From G965116155 sp965116155 (GTDB lineage Bacteria > Bdellovibrionota > Bdellovibrionia > Bdellovibrionales > UBA1609): 64,000 nucleotides of DNA. Both the position numbers and the translations under genes were made by a program. The stretch covers positions 620,001 through 684,000 of the forward strand of contig OZ220488.1 in the NCBI GenBank assembly GCA_965116155.1, given 5' to 3'. How positions within the stretch are numbered: position 1 is the first letter of the stretch; every line of letters starts with the position of its first letter. Below are positions 62,807-64,000 of the stretch, piece by piece. The notes under the pieces are model-generated. The model did no database searches. It had not been told where the DNA came from and saw only the letters and a program-made list of their open reading frames with translations.

Positions 62807-63952
62807 TTAAACCGCACGCTCTTTAGGCAAGGGGTGCAAATTATAGCGACTAGCCATAACGTAAGCATAGGCCCCACAGTCCGCTATTACCAAGGTATCC
62901 CCATCTTGCAACACTGGCAAGGCCACGCCTCTTGCCAATACATCACTCGACTCACAAATGGGCCCCACCACATCGTAGACCTCTTTTGTAACGTTAGGAG
63001 TTGTGCTGGCTTTTGCTGCGGAGGGCTTTTTTATAGCAAAGATCCTATGCTGAGCCCCATAAAGGGCTGGGCGCAAAAAGTGGTGCATGCCCGTATTTAA
63101 AATAGCAAAGTTTTTGTGCGGTGTGCGTTTAATATACTCCACCCGCGCAAGCAGTACACCAAAGCGCCCCACTATTATGCGACCGGGCTCAAATGCCACC
63201 CTAGAGCCAAAAGCTTTGCAAGCCTTTGTTAAACAACTGCCAAAACTCGCAATGCGCTCCTCGTCTCCCAAGCCACTTGAGTAATCCATACCCAAGCCTC
63301 CACCCAGGTTTAAAACTTTTAAATCAAAGCCCCTTGCAACACACTCTTTAAATACACCTTGCGACTTAAGGCAGCTTTCTACAAAAGGCTCCATATCGAG
63401 TATCTGCGATCCAATATGCGCACTGATTCCATAAAAACGCACTAACGATGACTGCTGCTTTAAAATGTCTAGCACTTCTGGCAGTTGTTTTTTATCTACA
63501 CCAAATTTGTGCTCCCTAAAGCCCGTACTAATATGCGGATGAGTTTTGGCACTCACATCAGGGTTGATACGAAGCCCTACCTTTTGCGGCTGAGGCAGCC
63601 TCAAAGCTTTAGCCAAATCTACCAAACGCAATAGCTCTGGCACGGATTCTACATTGATCTGGCCTACCCCCAAGCGCATAGATTCCCTAAGCTCGCGCGC
63701 ACTTTTGCCCACACCCGAAAACACCGTCTGCTGGGGAGCAAAGCCGCACTCCAGTGCCCGCTCCAGCTCACCAACGGACACAACATCGGCCCCCATACCC
63801 GCGCCCTGCAAAGTCTGCAAAACCTCTCTGTTACTATTAGCCTTAACCGCGTAGTGCACATCGCTACGGGGTGGCAAATGAGACTGAAACAAGCGCGCCC
63901 TTTCTGCCATAGCCTCTAGATCGTACAAGTAAGTCGGCACCTCTGGGTGCAT
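62807..63952 (-). CDS. lysA: diaminopimelate decarboxylase
   Basis: LysA is the PLP enzyme that decarboxylates meso-diaminopimelate to lysine. It has the PLP-lysine motif YAVKANSN (about residue 35), INVESVPEL, the GISAHIGSQI and NLGGGLGMDY phosphate-binding region, the substrate motif EPGRIIVG, and CESSDVLARG with the catalytic cysteine. The ATG at 63952 has GGAGG 6 bases upstream, giving 381 residues, about 30 short of most LysA; the frame stays open to the right edge, so the true start could lie outside the window. Confidence 0.92.
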   Translation of the reverse strand: MHPEVPTYLYDLEAMAERARLFQSHLPPRSDVHYAVKANSNREVLQTLQGAGMGADVVSVGELERALECGFAPQQTVFSGVGKSARELRESMRLGVGQINVESVPELLRLVDLAKALRLPQPQKVGLRINPDVSAKTHPHISTGFREHKFGVDKKQLPEVLDILKQQSSLVRFYGISAHIGSQILDMEPFVESCLKSQGVFKECVARGFDLKVLNLGGGLGMDYSSGLGDEERIASFGSCLTKACKAFGSRVAFEPGRIIVGRFGVLLARVEYIKRTPHKNFAILNTGMHHFLRPALYGAQHRIFAIKKPSAAKASTTPNVTKEVYDVVGPICESSDVLARGVALPVLQDGDTLVIADCGAYAYVMASRYNLHPLPKERAV

Positions 63953-64000
63953 AAACGCCTCCAGTGGGCGCGAGCCTTTGGAGTTTTTTAAAACTAAGCG

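Overview
The window reads as chromosomal DNA of a Gram-negative bacterium with an outer membrane. It has many lipobox signal peptides, beta-barrel-like proteins, a BamE/SmpA-like lipoprotein, RadA, RsmE, GshB, MeaB, tmRNA and single tRNA genes. Frequent GTG/TTG starts, secreted Ig-like-repeat and VWA proteins and very large exported proteins remind me of the former Deltaproteobacteria or Bdellovibrionota. That placement is an impression; no rRNA is present to settle it.

Layout. 1-6.1 kb: end of a tyrosine recombinase, a LysM lipoprotein, then radA-oppA-oppB. 6.3-8.4 kb: a cysteine-rich secreted protein and ribosomal protein L25. 9-12.8 kb: an exported ClpB-like AAA+ protein with a membrane-anchored partner. 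12.9-20.2 kb: a Coq10/START-like protein, an HNH protein, a peroxiredoxin, a secreted protein, gshB-rsmE and RDD-meaB, and tmRNA. 20.3-23.7 kb: an orphan oppC followed by the 3' remnant of a second, diverged oppC, and a Sel1-like/outer-membrane pair. 24.1-29.6 kb: an 1797-residue lipoprotein with about 14 Ig-like modules and a VWA domain. 30-38.4 kb: an exported oligopeptidase B and an outer-membrane protein/lipoprotein pair. 38.4-44 kb: a repeat-rich stretch between tRNA-Ser and tRNA-Leu carrying a split adenine methyltransferase, a secreted protein and a PIN-domain pair. 44-57.3 kb: trpS, a 2078-residue exported AAA+ protein, an exported SpoVR-YeaH fusion, maiA, gcvT and gcvH, all on the minus strand. 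57.5-64 kb: a zinc-ribbon/TPR protein, an exported DUF1152-like protein, four small lipoproteins and lysA.

Two things stand out. First, 46.2-56.3 kb encodes what looks like an exported version of the stress-linked PrkA/YeaG-YeaH-SpoVR module: SpoVR and the DUF444 VWA domain are fused behind a signal peptide, and the gene overlaps that of a giant signal-peptide-bearing AAA+ protein. A second exported AAA+ protein (ClpB-like) lies at 10-12.8 kb. ATP-dependent machines with export signals are unexpected and would need a cell-envelope explanation.

Second, nearly every intergenic gap is filled by a modular family of 90-116 bp imperfect palindromes. Their stems differ in sequence but keep pairing, they are joined by a common linker, and they end in motifs such as TTAGAGCGCTAG or GACTAGCC that supply the stop codons of about nine flanking genes. 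Several copies are chimeras. I found no CRISPR array, transposase or integron integrase.
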